A stretch of DNA of 15,833 bases, from contig JAKIYB010000038.1 of NCBI GenBank assembly GCA_022708765.1, positions 1 through 15,833 on the forward strand, written 5' to 3'. The DNA is from Armatimonadota bacterium (GTDB lineage: Bacteria > Armatimonadota > Hebobacteria > CAIYQO01). This document shows positions 1 to 6,811 of this stretch, piece by piece. The first letter of the stretch is position 1, and every line of letters begins with the position of its first letter. The notes beneath the pieces are model-generated. The model saw only the letters and a program-made list of their open reading frames with translations. It had not been told where the DNA came from and searched no databases. The position numbers and the translations under genes are program-made.

Positions 1-1
1 G

Positions 2-361
2 GTCGGACATGATCCGTTATCTTCGGGGGGATCGAACCTTGGCCCCACCAGTCAGGCGCTACGCGATCGGGTAGCCGATGATGTGGCGCGCGTGCGTATG
101 GATAATCCCGACGTGACCGCAGTGCCGGCAGACATGGTAACCACCTCGGCCAGCGGCCTGGATCCTGACATCACCCCGGCGTCCGCCCATGCCCAGGTGG
201 CACGAGTTGCCCGCGCGCGTGGCGTGCCGGCGGCAGACATCCGGTCGCAGGTGGATCGACTCATTACCGGGCGGCAATTCGGGTTCCTCGGCGAACCGCG
301 CGTGAATGTGCTACACTTAAATCTGGCACTGGATGCGGCATACGGAACAACCAAACGATGA
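2..361 (+). CDS. kdpC: Potassium-transporting ATPase subunit C (KdpC), 3' part
   Basis: KdpC is the single-span membrane subunit that stabilises the KdpFABC high-affinity potassium pump. The reading frame is open from base 2, so the gene enters from the left edge and its N-terminal membrane anchor is missing. Visible family signatures, in order, are the segment LSSGGSNLGPTSQAL, then VPADMVTTSASGLDPDITP, GRQFGFLGEPRVNVL and the final LNLALDA, all diagnostic for the KdpC C-terminal half. An internal GTG at 83 is in frame but would drop the conserved SGGSNLGP segment, so it is not the start. The TGA stop overlaps the ATG of kdpD as ATGA (358-361), which points to translational coupling in a kdp operon. 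This is host chromosome flanking the inserted element. Confidence 0.95.
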   Translation, partial: VGHDPLSSGGSNLGPTSQALRDRVADDVARVRMDNPDVTAVPADMVTTSASGLDPDITPASAHAQVARVARARGVPAADIRSQVDRLITGRQFGFLGEPRVNVLHLNLALDAAYGTTKR

Positions 362-1683
362 CTGATGAATCGTCACTTCAACACGACTTCCGCAAGCGCG
401 GCCAGCACAAAATCTTCCTCGGCTACGCGCCAGGCGTCGGGAAGACCTACACCATGCTCGCTGAAGCGCATCGCCGCGTGCGCCGGGGCGAGGATGTGGT
501 CGTCGGCATCGTCGAAACGCATGGGCGTACCGAAGTCGCGAAACTGACCGAAGGACTGGAGCAGATTCCCCGCAAGCAACTCGACTACCGGGGCAGCACC
601 TTCGAGGAGATGGATACCGCCGCCGTGATCGCGCGCAAACCGCAATGGGTGCTGGTAGACGAGTTGGCGCATACCAATATCCCCGGCACCCGGCATGCCA
701 AGCGATGGCAGAGCGTGCTGGAAATCCTTGACGCTGGCATCAATGTCATCTCTACGGTGAACGTACAGCACTTCGAGAGCCTGAACGATACGGTCTTCGA
801 AATCACGGGCGTGCGCGTGCGCGAGACGCTGCCTGACTCAGTCATTGACGACGCCGACGAAGTGGTACTGGTAGACCTCACCCCCTCGGCATTGCTCAAC
901 CGCCTGAAGCGCGGCGATGTGTATGCGCTGGCCAAGGTGCCGACCGCACTGCAGCACTTCTTTCGCCCCGGCAACCTGGCCGCCTTGCGCGAGTTGGCAC
1001 TGCGGAAGACGGCTGAAGAAGTTGACGAGCAACTGCGTGCCTACATGGAAGAGCAACGTATCGAAGACGCCTGGCGCACACAGGAGCGCGTCGTCGTCTG
1101 CGTCACCCCCTCGGTGAAGGCCACCCGGCTTATCCGGCGCGGCTACCAGGTCGCCCGGCGGCAAGGTGGCGTCTTTTGGGTCGTATTCGTGCGCACCCCC
1201 GGTGCCATGCAACCGCTGCGCGAAGAGGAAATCCTGCAGGAACTGCATGAACTGACCCGTAATCTGGGCGGGGAGATGGTCGAGTTGGAAGACGACTCCA
1301 TCACCGAGGCCATCGTCCGCTTCGCCCGCGAGCATCAGGCGACTTCTATCGTCATGGGCCAATCGGTGCGCAGCCGCCTCGAAGAGATCCTGCGCGGTTC
1401 CATCATCACTCGCATCATGCGCGAAACCAAGCATCTGGATGTGCTAGTCGTGGCGGATCCTGCCGGCCAAAGTATTGTTTACTGGCAGTGCAACCCGTTC
1501 TCCAGTACCTTCTTCACCGTCGCCGCATACCACTTGCCACCGTTTTTCCCGGCGATCCCTTCGGCGTTGAGCATCGCGGCAATCGCCCGCAGGCTGGCGC
1601 CGGCGTCATACATCTCGCGGATGCGAGCGATGAGTGCCTGCTCCTCGGGATCGGAGATGAGGCGGTCGCCCTCGCGCTGGTAG
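358..1683 (+). pseudogene. kdpD: KdpD N-terminal region, 3' end replaced by the inserted element
   Basis: KdpD senses potassium limitation and, in its full-length form, phosphorylates KdpE. The start ATG at 358 overlaps the kdpC stop. Residues 1-210 are the cytosolic KdpD domain, with Walker A GYAPGVGKT at 22-30 and the hallmark VLVDELAHTN at 98-107. Residues ~243-367 form a universal-stress-protein fold ending LDVLVVADPA; in some firmicutes this domain binds c-di-AMP. KdpD similarity stops near residue 370 (about base 1468). The remaining ~70 codons run antisense through the recombinase gene and are junk read-through to the TAG at 1681. Membrane and kinase domains are absent from this side. 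Some bacteria naturally have a short KdpD ending close to this point, so only the tail may be lost and the product could still fold. Whether the gene was full length before insertion cannot be told here. Confidence 0.85.
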
Positions 1684-2174
1684 CCCAACGGCGTCGGGCT
1701 GTAGACCTGCAGGTGGGCTTTCTTGTGCTGCAAGGCGGCGGCGGTGCGCTCGGCAATCAACGAGCGTTCAAGTTCGGCCATGCCGGCGATCACGGTTAAG
1801 AGCATCCGGCCCATCGGGCTGGCGGTATTCACCATCTGGCCACCCAGGTCGAGGATGTGCAGCGTCACGTTCGCCTTGTCCCATTCGCGGGTCTGGCGCA
1901 AGGCGTCCTCGGCGTCACGGAAGAGCCGGTCGAGCTTCAGCGCCAGGATGTGCTGCACCTGTCCGGCACGGACCAGCTTCATCAGCTCTTTGCCACAGGG
2001 GCGGTGGCTGATCGGGGTGCGGCCGGACACACCTTCCTCACGCAGGTGGGCGATCACCTGCAGGCCGGCCATGGTGGCGTACGCGCGCAGGCGCTCCTCC
2101 TGGGCGTCCAGCGAAACGCCGTTTTCGGACTGCTCCAGCGTCGAAACGCGGCAGTAGAGGACACAATGGATCAT
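1479..2174 (-). CDS. Small serine recombinase (resolvase/invertase family), likely element integrase
   Basis: A 231-residue serine recombinase expected to cut and rejoin DNA through a 5'-phosphoserine intermediate. The N-terminal catalytic domain (1-145) has YCRVST with nucleophile Ser11 and Arg9, the KLDRLFRD motif at 80-87, and the ELERSLIAERT segment at 134-144 leading into the long E helix. The C-terminal region (~160-226) carries TPLGYQREG and a helix-turn-helix-like stretch (GASLRAIAAMLNAEGI, then GGKWYAATVKKVL) resembling the start of the Recombinase domain. It is much shorter than large phiC31-type integrases, and closer to the compact phage/plasmid recombinases. The ATG at 2174 is chosen because AAGGAG lies 8 nt upstream; longer in-frame starts run into non-coding sequence. 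Its position at the kdpD junction suggests that it performs integration or excision. A resolution role is possible. Confidence 0.9.
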   Translation of the reverse strand: MIHCVLYCRVSTLEQSENGVSLDAQEERLRAYATMAGLQVIAHLREEGVSGRTPISHRPCGKELMKLVRAGQVQHILALKLDRLFRDAEDALRQTREWDKANVTLHILDLGGQMVNTASPMGRMLLTVIAGMAELERSLIAERTAAALQHKKAHLQVYSPTPLGYQREGDRLISDPEEQALIARIREMYDAGASLRAIAAMLNAEGIAGKNGGKWYAATVKKVLENGLHCQ

Positions 2175-2215
2175 GGGAAAGCTCCTTTCGGGGTGAATGT
2201 GTATACGATGGTGTA

Positions 2216-2229
2216 GCCGACAGGTCGGC
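2216..2229. repeat. Short inverted repeat in the recombinase leader
   Basis: GCCGAC (2216-2221) and GTCGGC (2224-2229) are separated by 2 bp, between the predicted transcription start and the ribosome binding site of the recombinase. It could be a second operator half-site pair or a small leader hairpin. It is short, and chance cannot be excluded. Confidence 0.4.
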
Positions 2230-2240
2230 GAAAACGCGTC

Positions 2241-2268
2241 CTTATATAGGGAACGAAACCGTAGCCAA
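2241..2268 (-). promoter_or_regulatory. Probable sigma70-type promoter of the recombinase
   Basis: On the minus strand TTGGCT (complement of 2263-2268) is followed after 16 bp by TATAAG (complement of 2241-2246). Transcription would begin near 2234, giving a leader of about 60 nt before the recombinase ATG. The -35 hexamer lies inside one arm of the palindrome at 2260-2285. Confidence 0.5.
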
Positions 2269-2285
2269 CCGTCCCGTTGGCTACG
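2260..2285. repeat. 10-bp perfect inverted repeat overlapping the recombinase -35 box
   Basis: CGTAGCCAAC (2260-2269), a 6-nt spacer and GTTGGCTACG (2276-2285) form a perfect palindrome. One arm contains the candidate -35 hexamer, so it could be an operator that represses the recombinase. As RNA on the minus strand it is a strong hairpin followed by GTTTCGTT, so a weak terminator for transcription arriving from 2772 is the alternative. Confidence 0.6.
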
Positions 2286-2325
2286 CTGAGGGTGTCCGGG
2301 CGGCGTCCCCCGCACCGGTGCCGGG

Positions 2326-2772
2326 GACCAGCCGCGGGCGCGCACGCCAGCCGCCTTGTTCGGTCGGGGGCTGGTGCGCCCACAGGCAGAGGGTCGTGAG
2401 GGTGGACTGGCGATCCCCGGCGATACCCCGCCCCCACATGTGCGTGGGATGGGTGCGCCGGTGGGTGCCGGAAGGGTCACGCGACACGGCCGGGAGGGTT
2501 GTCTCCGGCCGCATCACGTGGGGTATCGAGAGGGCACACCGGATGGTGCGCGTGCGGCGAAAAACCTCGCAAAACCGTCAGGGGGAGGGGCAGGTACTGG
2601 GTCAGTACCGGGGTAGCGATCCCGGTCGCGTGCTGGGGGAACGCCCCTCCCCCGACGCAGTTCAGCACCGGGAGAGACCCGGTGATGTGCACAGGCGAGG
2701 ACAGGCACAGGATGGGGGGAGGCTCCCCCCTCGGCCGAGCTAGGCGGCTGGCGTGCGCGCCCGCGGCTGGTC
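2326..2772. other. Hairpin-dense non-coding segment bounded by a 31-bp perfect inverted repeat
   Basis: Bases 2326-2356 and 2742-2772 are exact reverse complements (31 of 31), beginning GACCAGCCGCGGG on the left and ending CCCGCGGCTGGTC on the right; weaker pairing extends inward. Between them lie several independent hairpins: 2487-2493/2505-2511 (CGGCCGG), 2421-2429/2520-2528 (CGATACCCC), 2581-2591/2643-2653 (GGGGGAGGGGC), 2593-2599/2603-2609 (GGTACTG), 2666-2672/2678-2684 (CACCGGG) and 2714-2719/2725-2730. Open frames here lack good ribosome sites and recognisable protein features. It could be a large structured RNA closed by the 31-bp stem, a replication or transfer origin, or a non-autonomous insertion. 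No target-site duplication is evident at its edges. On + the right arm is followed by TTTT; on - transcription would run towards the palindrome at 2260-2285. The function is unknown. Confidence 0.6.
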
Positions 2773-2782
2773 TTTTCGGAAG

Positions 2783-2804
2783 AAAAACACGACGCCGAAG
2801 GCGT
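2783..2804 (-). terminator. Probable intrinsic terminator after the TolB-like gene
   Basis: On the minus strand ACGCC-TTC-GGCGT (complement of 2792-2804) is followed by CGTG and then five T (2783-2787). The outer CACG/CGTG can also pair with a bulge. It lies about 70 bp past the stop of the TolB-like gene. Confidence 0.55.
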
Positions 2805-2874
2805 GGATACAGAAGGGTGCCTGCCCAGCACGTGAGCAGACACCATGACATCGCGCATCATACACCAGCACAAG

Positions 2875-4362
2875 TCACCGTGTCGGCGTTACCTCCTCGT
2901 GCCAGTAGTCCAGGAACGATTGTGGTACCTGCCACCGTATTGCCGTTCTGGCCGTGTCCGGCAACTCCATGCCGGATTCCTCATCCACGGCCATCGCTTC
3001 GCTCTCCCACTGCTTCGTGCGTGGGTTGAAACGGAACAGCAAGCTCATTCCACTTACGTCCGCGCCGTCACCCGCTTCCGCACTGAGATAGATCGCGCCA
3101 TAATAGATGCCGAGGAACTCGTGGATGCGCGTCTGGGTCACCTGCCCCCCCATCTCCGCGCCTGCGTCCTGGAGCGAGGCGTAGAAGGCATCGCGCGTGT
3201 CGGGCAGCGGGGTCATCGCCACCGGCAGGCGGAACCGCATCGGCGAATCCGAAGCCAGATCATGTACCCAGGCCAGCGATTGCAGGTGTCCCGGGACCGG
3301 CAGCATCTTCGTCGCCTTCGTGCCATCCGCCTGCATGACGTATAATGCCGACTGCTCCCCTTGACGCTGCAGATACGCAATATACTGGCCGTCAGGGCTG
3401 TATGTCGGACACCAGGCGTCTTTGGCGAGTTGCTGCTCAGCGCCCTGTCCATCGACGCGAATGCGGTAGATTGCGCGCTCACTCGCACGGTGGAACACGA
3501 GCATGTCCCCCTGCGGATTGAACGACGGATGCTCGCCACGGGTCAGTTCCCGCACGACGCGCGTTTCCATGTCGGCCAGGCAGATGGTCGGATCAGCGGT
3601 GCCGCGCCGTTTCAAAAACAGCAGATAGTGGTTCGTGGGACTGAATTGCGGGTCGGTGTTCGCCACCCAGCCCGAGACGTACGGAGATGAGCGCAACTGT
3701 GGACTGCTGTGCTCGGTCCCGGCATTCCCATCTTTCGTCACTTCATAGAGACGCCCGGCCAGCACGGTAAAGACATCCGTCTTCCCGTAGCGGGTGATGG
3801 CGACTGCTTGCTCGTTGCCACGGGAATCGATGGCCGGCACGCCGTACTGTCGCACCTCGGCTGGTTCACCCCACCCGTGCCAATCCACCTCCGTGTCGAA
3901 ATACATCATCTCGGCGCCATCCGGGGCGAGCAACAGATCGGCGTGGACGGGTGGCAAGAGGAATCCACGCGGTGACGGCGCTTGCGTGTCCGTCGTCACC
4001 GTAAAGGCCACCGCGGTGCGACTGGTGATCGCCCGCACGTCGCAGCCATGCTTGACGTACTGTGCCAACGCGCGTCCATTCGCCGGCATGCCATAGATGG
4101 CCCAGGTGCGCTGCCCTGTCAGTTCGTCCTCCGTCTCCATGGCGCAAACCAATTGGCCGGGCAAGGTCGCGAGATCAATTCGCGGCCAGCACAGCCAGGC
4201 GGTGACGCCGCCTCCGGCTAGCAGCAGGCCCACGATCACGAGGATGATCCATCGCCGGTGTTTCGGTGGCTGGACCGGCTCCGCGATCACGCCATCAGCT
4301 TCCTGGACCGGAACTGCGTCGTGCGGGGTGTCCTGCGGGGGCAGTTGCGGGTCATTGCACAT
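2875..4362 (-). CDS. Membrane-anchored TolB-like beta-propeller protein (PD40 repeats)
   Basis: A 495-residue protein. A proline-rich cytosolic N-terminus is followed by basic HRR and one hydrophobic span at about 38-59, so the bulk should face outside. The body contains PD40/WD40-like blades, clearest at 237-251 (DPQFSPTNHYLLFLK), 278-292 (HPSFNPQGDMLVFHR) and 318-332 (CPTYSPDGQYIAYLQ), the pattern of TolB-type propellers. Such propellers usually bind other proteins or surface glycans, and no catalytic motif is seen. The ATG at 4362 has an excellent AGGAGGTG ribosome site, and it overlaps the end of the upstream lipoprotein gene by 11 nt, so the two are translationally coupled and probably act together at the envelope. 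The exact role is unknown. It may be cargo rather than core element machinery. Confidence 0.8.
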   Translation of the reverse strand: MCNDPQLPPQDTPHDAVPVQEADGVIAEPVQPPKHRRWIILVIVGLLLAGGGVTAWLCWPRIDLATLPGQLVCAMETEDELTGQRTWAIYGMPANGRALAQYVKHGCDVRAITSRTAVAFTVTTDTQAPSPRGFLLPPVHADLLLAPDGAEMMYFDTEVDWHGWGEPAEVRQYGVPAIDSRGNEQAVAITRYGKTDVFTVLAGRLYEVTKDGNAGTEHSSPQLRSSPYVSGWVANTDPQFSPTNHYLLFLKRRGTADPTICLADMETRVVRELTRGEHPSFNPQGDMLVFHRASERAIYRIRVDGQGAEQQLAKDAWCPTYSPDGQYIAYLQRQGEQSALYVMQADGTKATKMLPVPGHLQSLAWVHDLASDSPMRFRLPVAMTPLPDTRDAFYASLQDAGAEMGGQVTQTRIHEFLGIYYGAIYLSAEAGDGADVSGMSLLFRFNPRTKQWESEAMAVDEESGMELPDTARTAIRWQVPQSFLDYWHEEVTPTR

Positions 4363-4666
4363 CGAGCACCTCCTGATTATCAGGGTTCACATAAAACAGC
4401 ATCTGTTGCTGCTGTGTACGGCCATTATCGCGCGTTTGAGTCGCCTGCACCGTGACGTCATACCGGTCGGTTGTGATGCCATCGGCATCTACCTCGCTGG
4501 CGAGTTGTTTGATGGCGATCACCTCCATCAAACCATTGCCCTGTTGCGCGACTACGGCGCAGATATTCTTCTCGGCCTGCGTCCGTGGGTGAAACTTGCC
4601 ACAGCCCGCCAGCAGCAGGCTGCAGAGGAGCACCAGCAGTGCTCCGACGCCATACCATCTAGACAT
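4352..4666 (-). CDS. Small lipoprotein of unknown function
   Basis: A 104-residue protein with a type II signal peptide: a short positive start (MSRW), a hydrophobic core GALLVLLCSLLL and the lipobox LLAGC, predicting lipidation at Cys22. The mature part is mixed polar, ends near FYVNPDNQEVLDVQ and resembles a small beta-rich domain, but I recognise no family. The start at 4666 is supported by AAAGGAG about 6 nt upstream; the longer open frame upstream would bury the signal peptide. It is the first gene of a two-gene operon with the TolB-like protein, whose ATG lies inside its last codons. A 6-bp hairpin (4685-4690/4699-4704) lies in its leader. No clear promoter was found for it in the 93-bp divergent gap. 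Confidence 0.8.
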   Translation of the reverse strand: MSRWYGVGALLVLLCSLLLAGCGKFHPRTQAEKNICAVVAQQGNGLMEVIAIKQLASEVDADGITTDRYDVTVQATQTRDNGRTQQQQMLFYVNPDNQEVLDVQ

Positions 4667-4684
4667 CGTATCTCCTTTCCTGCA

Positions 4685-4704
4685 CCGGGATTGACGGCTC
4701 CCGG
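4685..4704. repeat. Inverted repeat between the divergent lipoprotein and XRE genes
   Basis: CCGGGA (4685-4690) and TCCCGG (4699-4704) with an 8-bp spacer lie just upstream of the -35 box of the XRE regulator promoter and in the leader of the lipoprotein gene. It could be an operator for the XRE protein acting on both directions. The assignment is inference from position only. Confidence 0.35.
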
Positions 4705-4723
4705 CCGGCCAGTTCGTGCGCAC

Positions 4724-4752
4724 TTGCCCGGCGTTGGCCCGTCGGGTACAAT
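4724..4752 (+). promoter_or_regulatory. Promoter of the XRE regulator, giving a leaderless message
   Basis: TTGCCC (4724-4729) and TACAAT (4747-4752) are separated by exactly 17 bp. Transcription is expected at about 4759-4760, which is the ATG at 4760, so the mRNA would have no 5' leader. This agrees with the lack of a Shine-Dalgarno sequence. Confidence 0.65.
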
Positions 4753-4759
4753 GGCGGTA

Positions 4760-5005
4760 ATGGACCTGACCCGTCGTGCGCGTGAATTGAAAGCGGTGCA
4801 GACGCTGCTGCGTGACCTCCGCCAGGAAGCGGGGTTGACGCAGTGGGATCTCGCCGCGCGCCTGCAAATGCCGCAATCGTTCGTCTCGAAATTCGAGGCG
4901 GGCACCCGCCGGCTCGACATCTGCGAGTTACGGCGGGTACTTGACGCCCTCGACGTGACGCTCGACACCTTCCTCCTGCGGCTTGACGCCCGGCTGCGGG
5001 ATTAG
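4760..5005 (+). CDS. XRE-family helix-turn-helix regulator
   Basis: An 81-residue single-domain DNA-binding protein. The XRE/Cro fold covers about 11-70, with LRQEAGLTQWDLAARLQMPQ forming helices 1-3 and SFVSKFEAGTRRLDI continuing with the recognition helix and the classic S-K-F/Y-E-x-G signature, then LRRVLDALDVTL. It probably controls element genes, possibly the divergent lipoprotein operon or itself. The start at 4760 is preferred over the in-frame ATG at 4751 because the latter overlaps the -10 box. It is the only plus-strand gene inside the element here. Its TAG stop (5003-5005) overlaps the TAA stop of the convergent methyltransferase fusion (5002-5004), leaving no room for a terminator between them. 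Confidence 0.85.
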   Translation: MDLTRRARELKAVQTLLRDLRQEAGLTQWDLAARLQMPQSFVSKFEAGTRRLDICELRRVLDALDVTLDTFLLRLDARLRD

Positions 5006-6726
5006 CGCCCCAGCGCCGTCACCCGCGCCACCAGCCGCCCCAGATCGTCCCCTTTGCTGAAATGCGCATCGGCGCCACAGGCTTCGGCGAGAGCTTCGAT
5101 ATCGGGCCGCGCGCTCATCAGCACGCTGGCCCACCCCGCGCCCGTCGCCTGTCCCGCGCGGATGAGCGCGTCTCCGGTGCCATCGGGAAGCTGGAAATCC
5201 GTGAGCACCACGTCGTAGTGCCCGCCCACACACTGCGCCTGCGCTGCCGCCAGCGTGGGGGCCAGCGTCACCACGCATCCGGCGACGGTCAGCACCAGAC
5301 TGAAGAGGTCGGCGAGATCGGCATCGTCCTCCACCAGCAGCACGCGGATGGGTGGCATCGGCACCGCACCAGTGCTGGCCTCCGCCCCGTAGCCCGGTTC
5401 CCGCTCGCGCACCTCGTTGCCAAAGGCCGTCCATCCGGTCCGTTGCTGACGCGCAAAGAGTTCCAGGTACGGCCCATCGAACATGCCTTCGATGAGCGCA
5501 TAGATGTCCGCCGGTTTCTCGGAATGGCGCCCCTTCGCGGCGGTGAGCACTGAGACGGGCAGCGTGCCGGCCTTCGGCAGGCAGGAGCCTTTCACCCCGA
5601 TGAGCAGCAGTTCGTGCTGCCCACGCACATAGAAGGCGAGTTTGCCATACGTCGGCCGGTCCTTCACCCAGGCGAGGTTCGTCACATAGCGAAAGCCCCA
5701 GGCGTCCAGCACCTGCAAGGCGTCGGGGAGCAGTGGATTCGTCGCCCAGAGGAAGCACACGCCATTGCTGGTGGTATAGTCGGCCACCGGCAACGCGCAA
5801 AGCACCGCCGTCCCCATGGTCGGGTAGTGGTCCGCCGCGGCGCCGCGCAACCGGGCGTTGCTATACTCCCAGGGCGGGTCGGCATAAATCACGGGGAAGC
5901 GCCCGGTGATGACTTCCTGCAGCGTGAGGGCGCGTTTGCCGTGATGCGCGAGCTGGCGGACGGCCTCGCGCACGGTCTGCGCCGTGCCGTCGAGGAGCAC
6001 GGTCGCCACCTGCCGCTGCAACGGCGGATCGCTGATGCGTGCCAGCGCCGTCATCTCGTGCGCGTGATCGAGCAGCGGTGTATCGCGCAGCAGCGCACGG
6101 ACCTCCGGGGTCAAGCCTACCAGCGCATCAAAGGCGGGGGCGTCGCCCTTGCCGATCAGGTTGGTGCGGATGGGATAGACCGTGCCCGCCCGCGCGGCCA
6201 ACCGCGTCATCTGCGGATCGTCCGCAGATACTGCCGCCCGGACTTTGCGCACGAGCCCTTCATCGACGCCACAACGACGGGCAATCTCGCGGTTGCTCCA
6301 CTGCCGCCACTGCGGATCGTCGAGCAGCAACTGCACCGCCCGCCGCTTGTCGGCATTACTGCGGCGCAAACCATGCCGGGCATTCGCCCCCACCGCGTAG
6401 AGGACGGCGTCGCGCCGGGTGCCGGGGTGAATCGTGGCCGAGATCGTCGTCTTCCCGAGTTGAATTGCGGCATAGACGCGGTGAAAGCCGTCCGCGAGCC
6501 AGAGTGCCTCTCCGTCGCGGAAGACGATGACGGGTGGGAAGACGGCACCGCCTTGCATGGCGGCCGCATACTCATCGACCACAAGCGTGGCAATGGCGAC
6601 GCGCGCCTGCGTCCCGCCGTCGAGTCGCAGAGTGTCGAGCGCCACCGTCCACACGGGAGCGATGCCCTCCCGGCAGCAGACGGGCTGCACGTCCTCCATC
6701 GGGGCGTGCGTATACTGTGTATCCAT
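5002..6726 (-). CDS. ParB-like / MT-A70 adenine methyltransferase / receiver-domain fusion
   Basis: A 574-residue, three-part protein. Residues ~25-165 are a ParB/Srx-type domain (LWLADGFHRVYAAIQLG, NARHGLRRSNADKR) with a helix-turn-helix at ~142-163. Residues ~270-440 are an MT-A70 N6-adenine methyltransferase with the DPPW catalytic motif at 283-286, FLWATNP at 325-331, HSEKP at 401-405 and the ending LELFARQQRTGWTAFGNE. Residues ~459-572 are a CheY-like receiver with acidic EDD at 466-468, phospho-acceptor Asp510 in VVLTDFQLPDG, Ser538 and Lys558, so all canonical phosphorylation residues are present. ParB-MT-A70 proteins are known from phages and mobile elements, where they methylate adenines; a receiver attached to one is unexpected. 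The ATG at 6726 is chosen because AAGGAG lies 9 nt upstream; the ATG at 6750 would place that site inside the coding region. No cognate kinase is in the window. Confidence 0.9.
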   Translation of the reverse strand: MDTQYTHAPMEDVQPVCCREGIAPVWTVALDTLRLDGGTQARVAIATLVVDEYAAAMQGGAVFPPVIVFRDGEALWLADGFHRVYAAIQLGKTTISATIHPGTRRDAVLYAVGANARHGLRRSNADKRRAVQLLLDDPQWRQWSNREIARRCGVDEGLVRKVRAAVSADDPQMTRLAARAGTVYPIRTNLIGKGDAPAFDALVGLTPEVRALLRDTPLLDHAHEMTALARISDPPLQRQVATVLLDGTAQTVREAVRQLAHHGKRALTLQEVITGRFPVIYADPPWEYSNARLRGAAADHYPTMGTAVLCALPVADYTTSNGVCFLWATNPLLPDALQVLDAWGFRYVTNLAWVKDRPTYGKLAFYVRGQHELLLIGVKGSCLPKAGTLPVSVLTAAKGRHSEKPADIYALIEGMFDGPYLELFARQQRTGWTAFGNEVREREPGYGAEASTGAVPMPPIRVLLVEDDADLADLFSLVLTVAGCVVTLAPTLAAAQAQCVGGHYDVVLTDFQLPDGTGDALIRAGQATGAGWASVLMSARPDIEALAEACGADAHFSKGDDLGRLVARVTALGR

Positions 6727-6734
6727 GGTGGTAT

Positions 6735-6747
6735 GCTCCTTAGGAGC
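6735..6747 (-). promoter_or_regulatory. Small hairpin enclosing the ribosome binding site of the methyltransferase fusion
   Basis: GCTCC and GGAGC around a 3-nt loop form a 5-bp stem; on the mRNA the second arm contains the AAGGAG Shine-Dalgarno sequence. Folding would hide it and lower translation. It is short, so it may be fortuitous. Confidence 0.35.
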
Positions 6748-6766
6748 CATCCGCCCGTCCTCGCCG

Positions 6767-6811
6767 CCGCATATGCGGGTGCTGACTATCTTATATCCAG
6801 ATATGGGATAT
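6767..6811. other. Palindromes upstream of the methyltransferase fusion
   Basis: This gap (6727-6947) holds no gene. It contains the 12-bp perfect palindrome CCGCATATGCGG (6767-6778) and an AT-rich patch with ATATCC (6793-6798) facing GGATAT (6806-6811). The AT patch is a plausible promoter and operator zone for the minus-strand gene (GATATA or TATAAG as -10, TTGCGC as -35, with less than ideal spacing). A further palindrome, CAACCGGTTG, is at 6836-6845. Confidence 0.4.

Noticed and set aside
2175..2480. N-terminal extension of the recombinase to 2480
   Set aside because: The extension lacks similarity to recombinases, crosses the promoter and palindromes, and ATG 2174 has a proper ribosome site.
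2326..2772. MITE with 31-bp terminal repeats
   Set aside because: No target-site duplication is visible at the flanks and no second copy is present in the window; kept only as a possibility.
2499..3029. 176-codon plus-strand frame in the inverted-repeat region
   Set aside because: It spans several hairpins and the 31-bp repeat arm, then runs antisense into the TolB-like gene; no ribosome site or domain.
4928..5800. 290-codon minus-strand frame beside the methyltransferase fusion
   Set aside because: Low-complexity Arg/Gly/Ala-rich shadow of the fusion gene in another frame.
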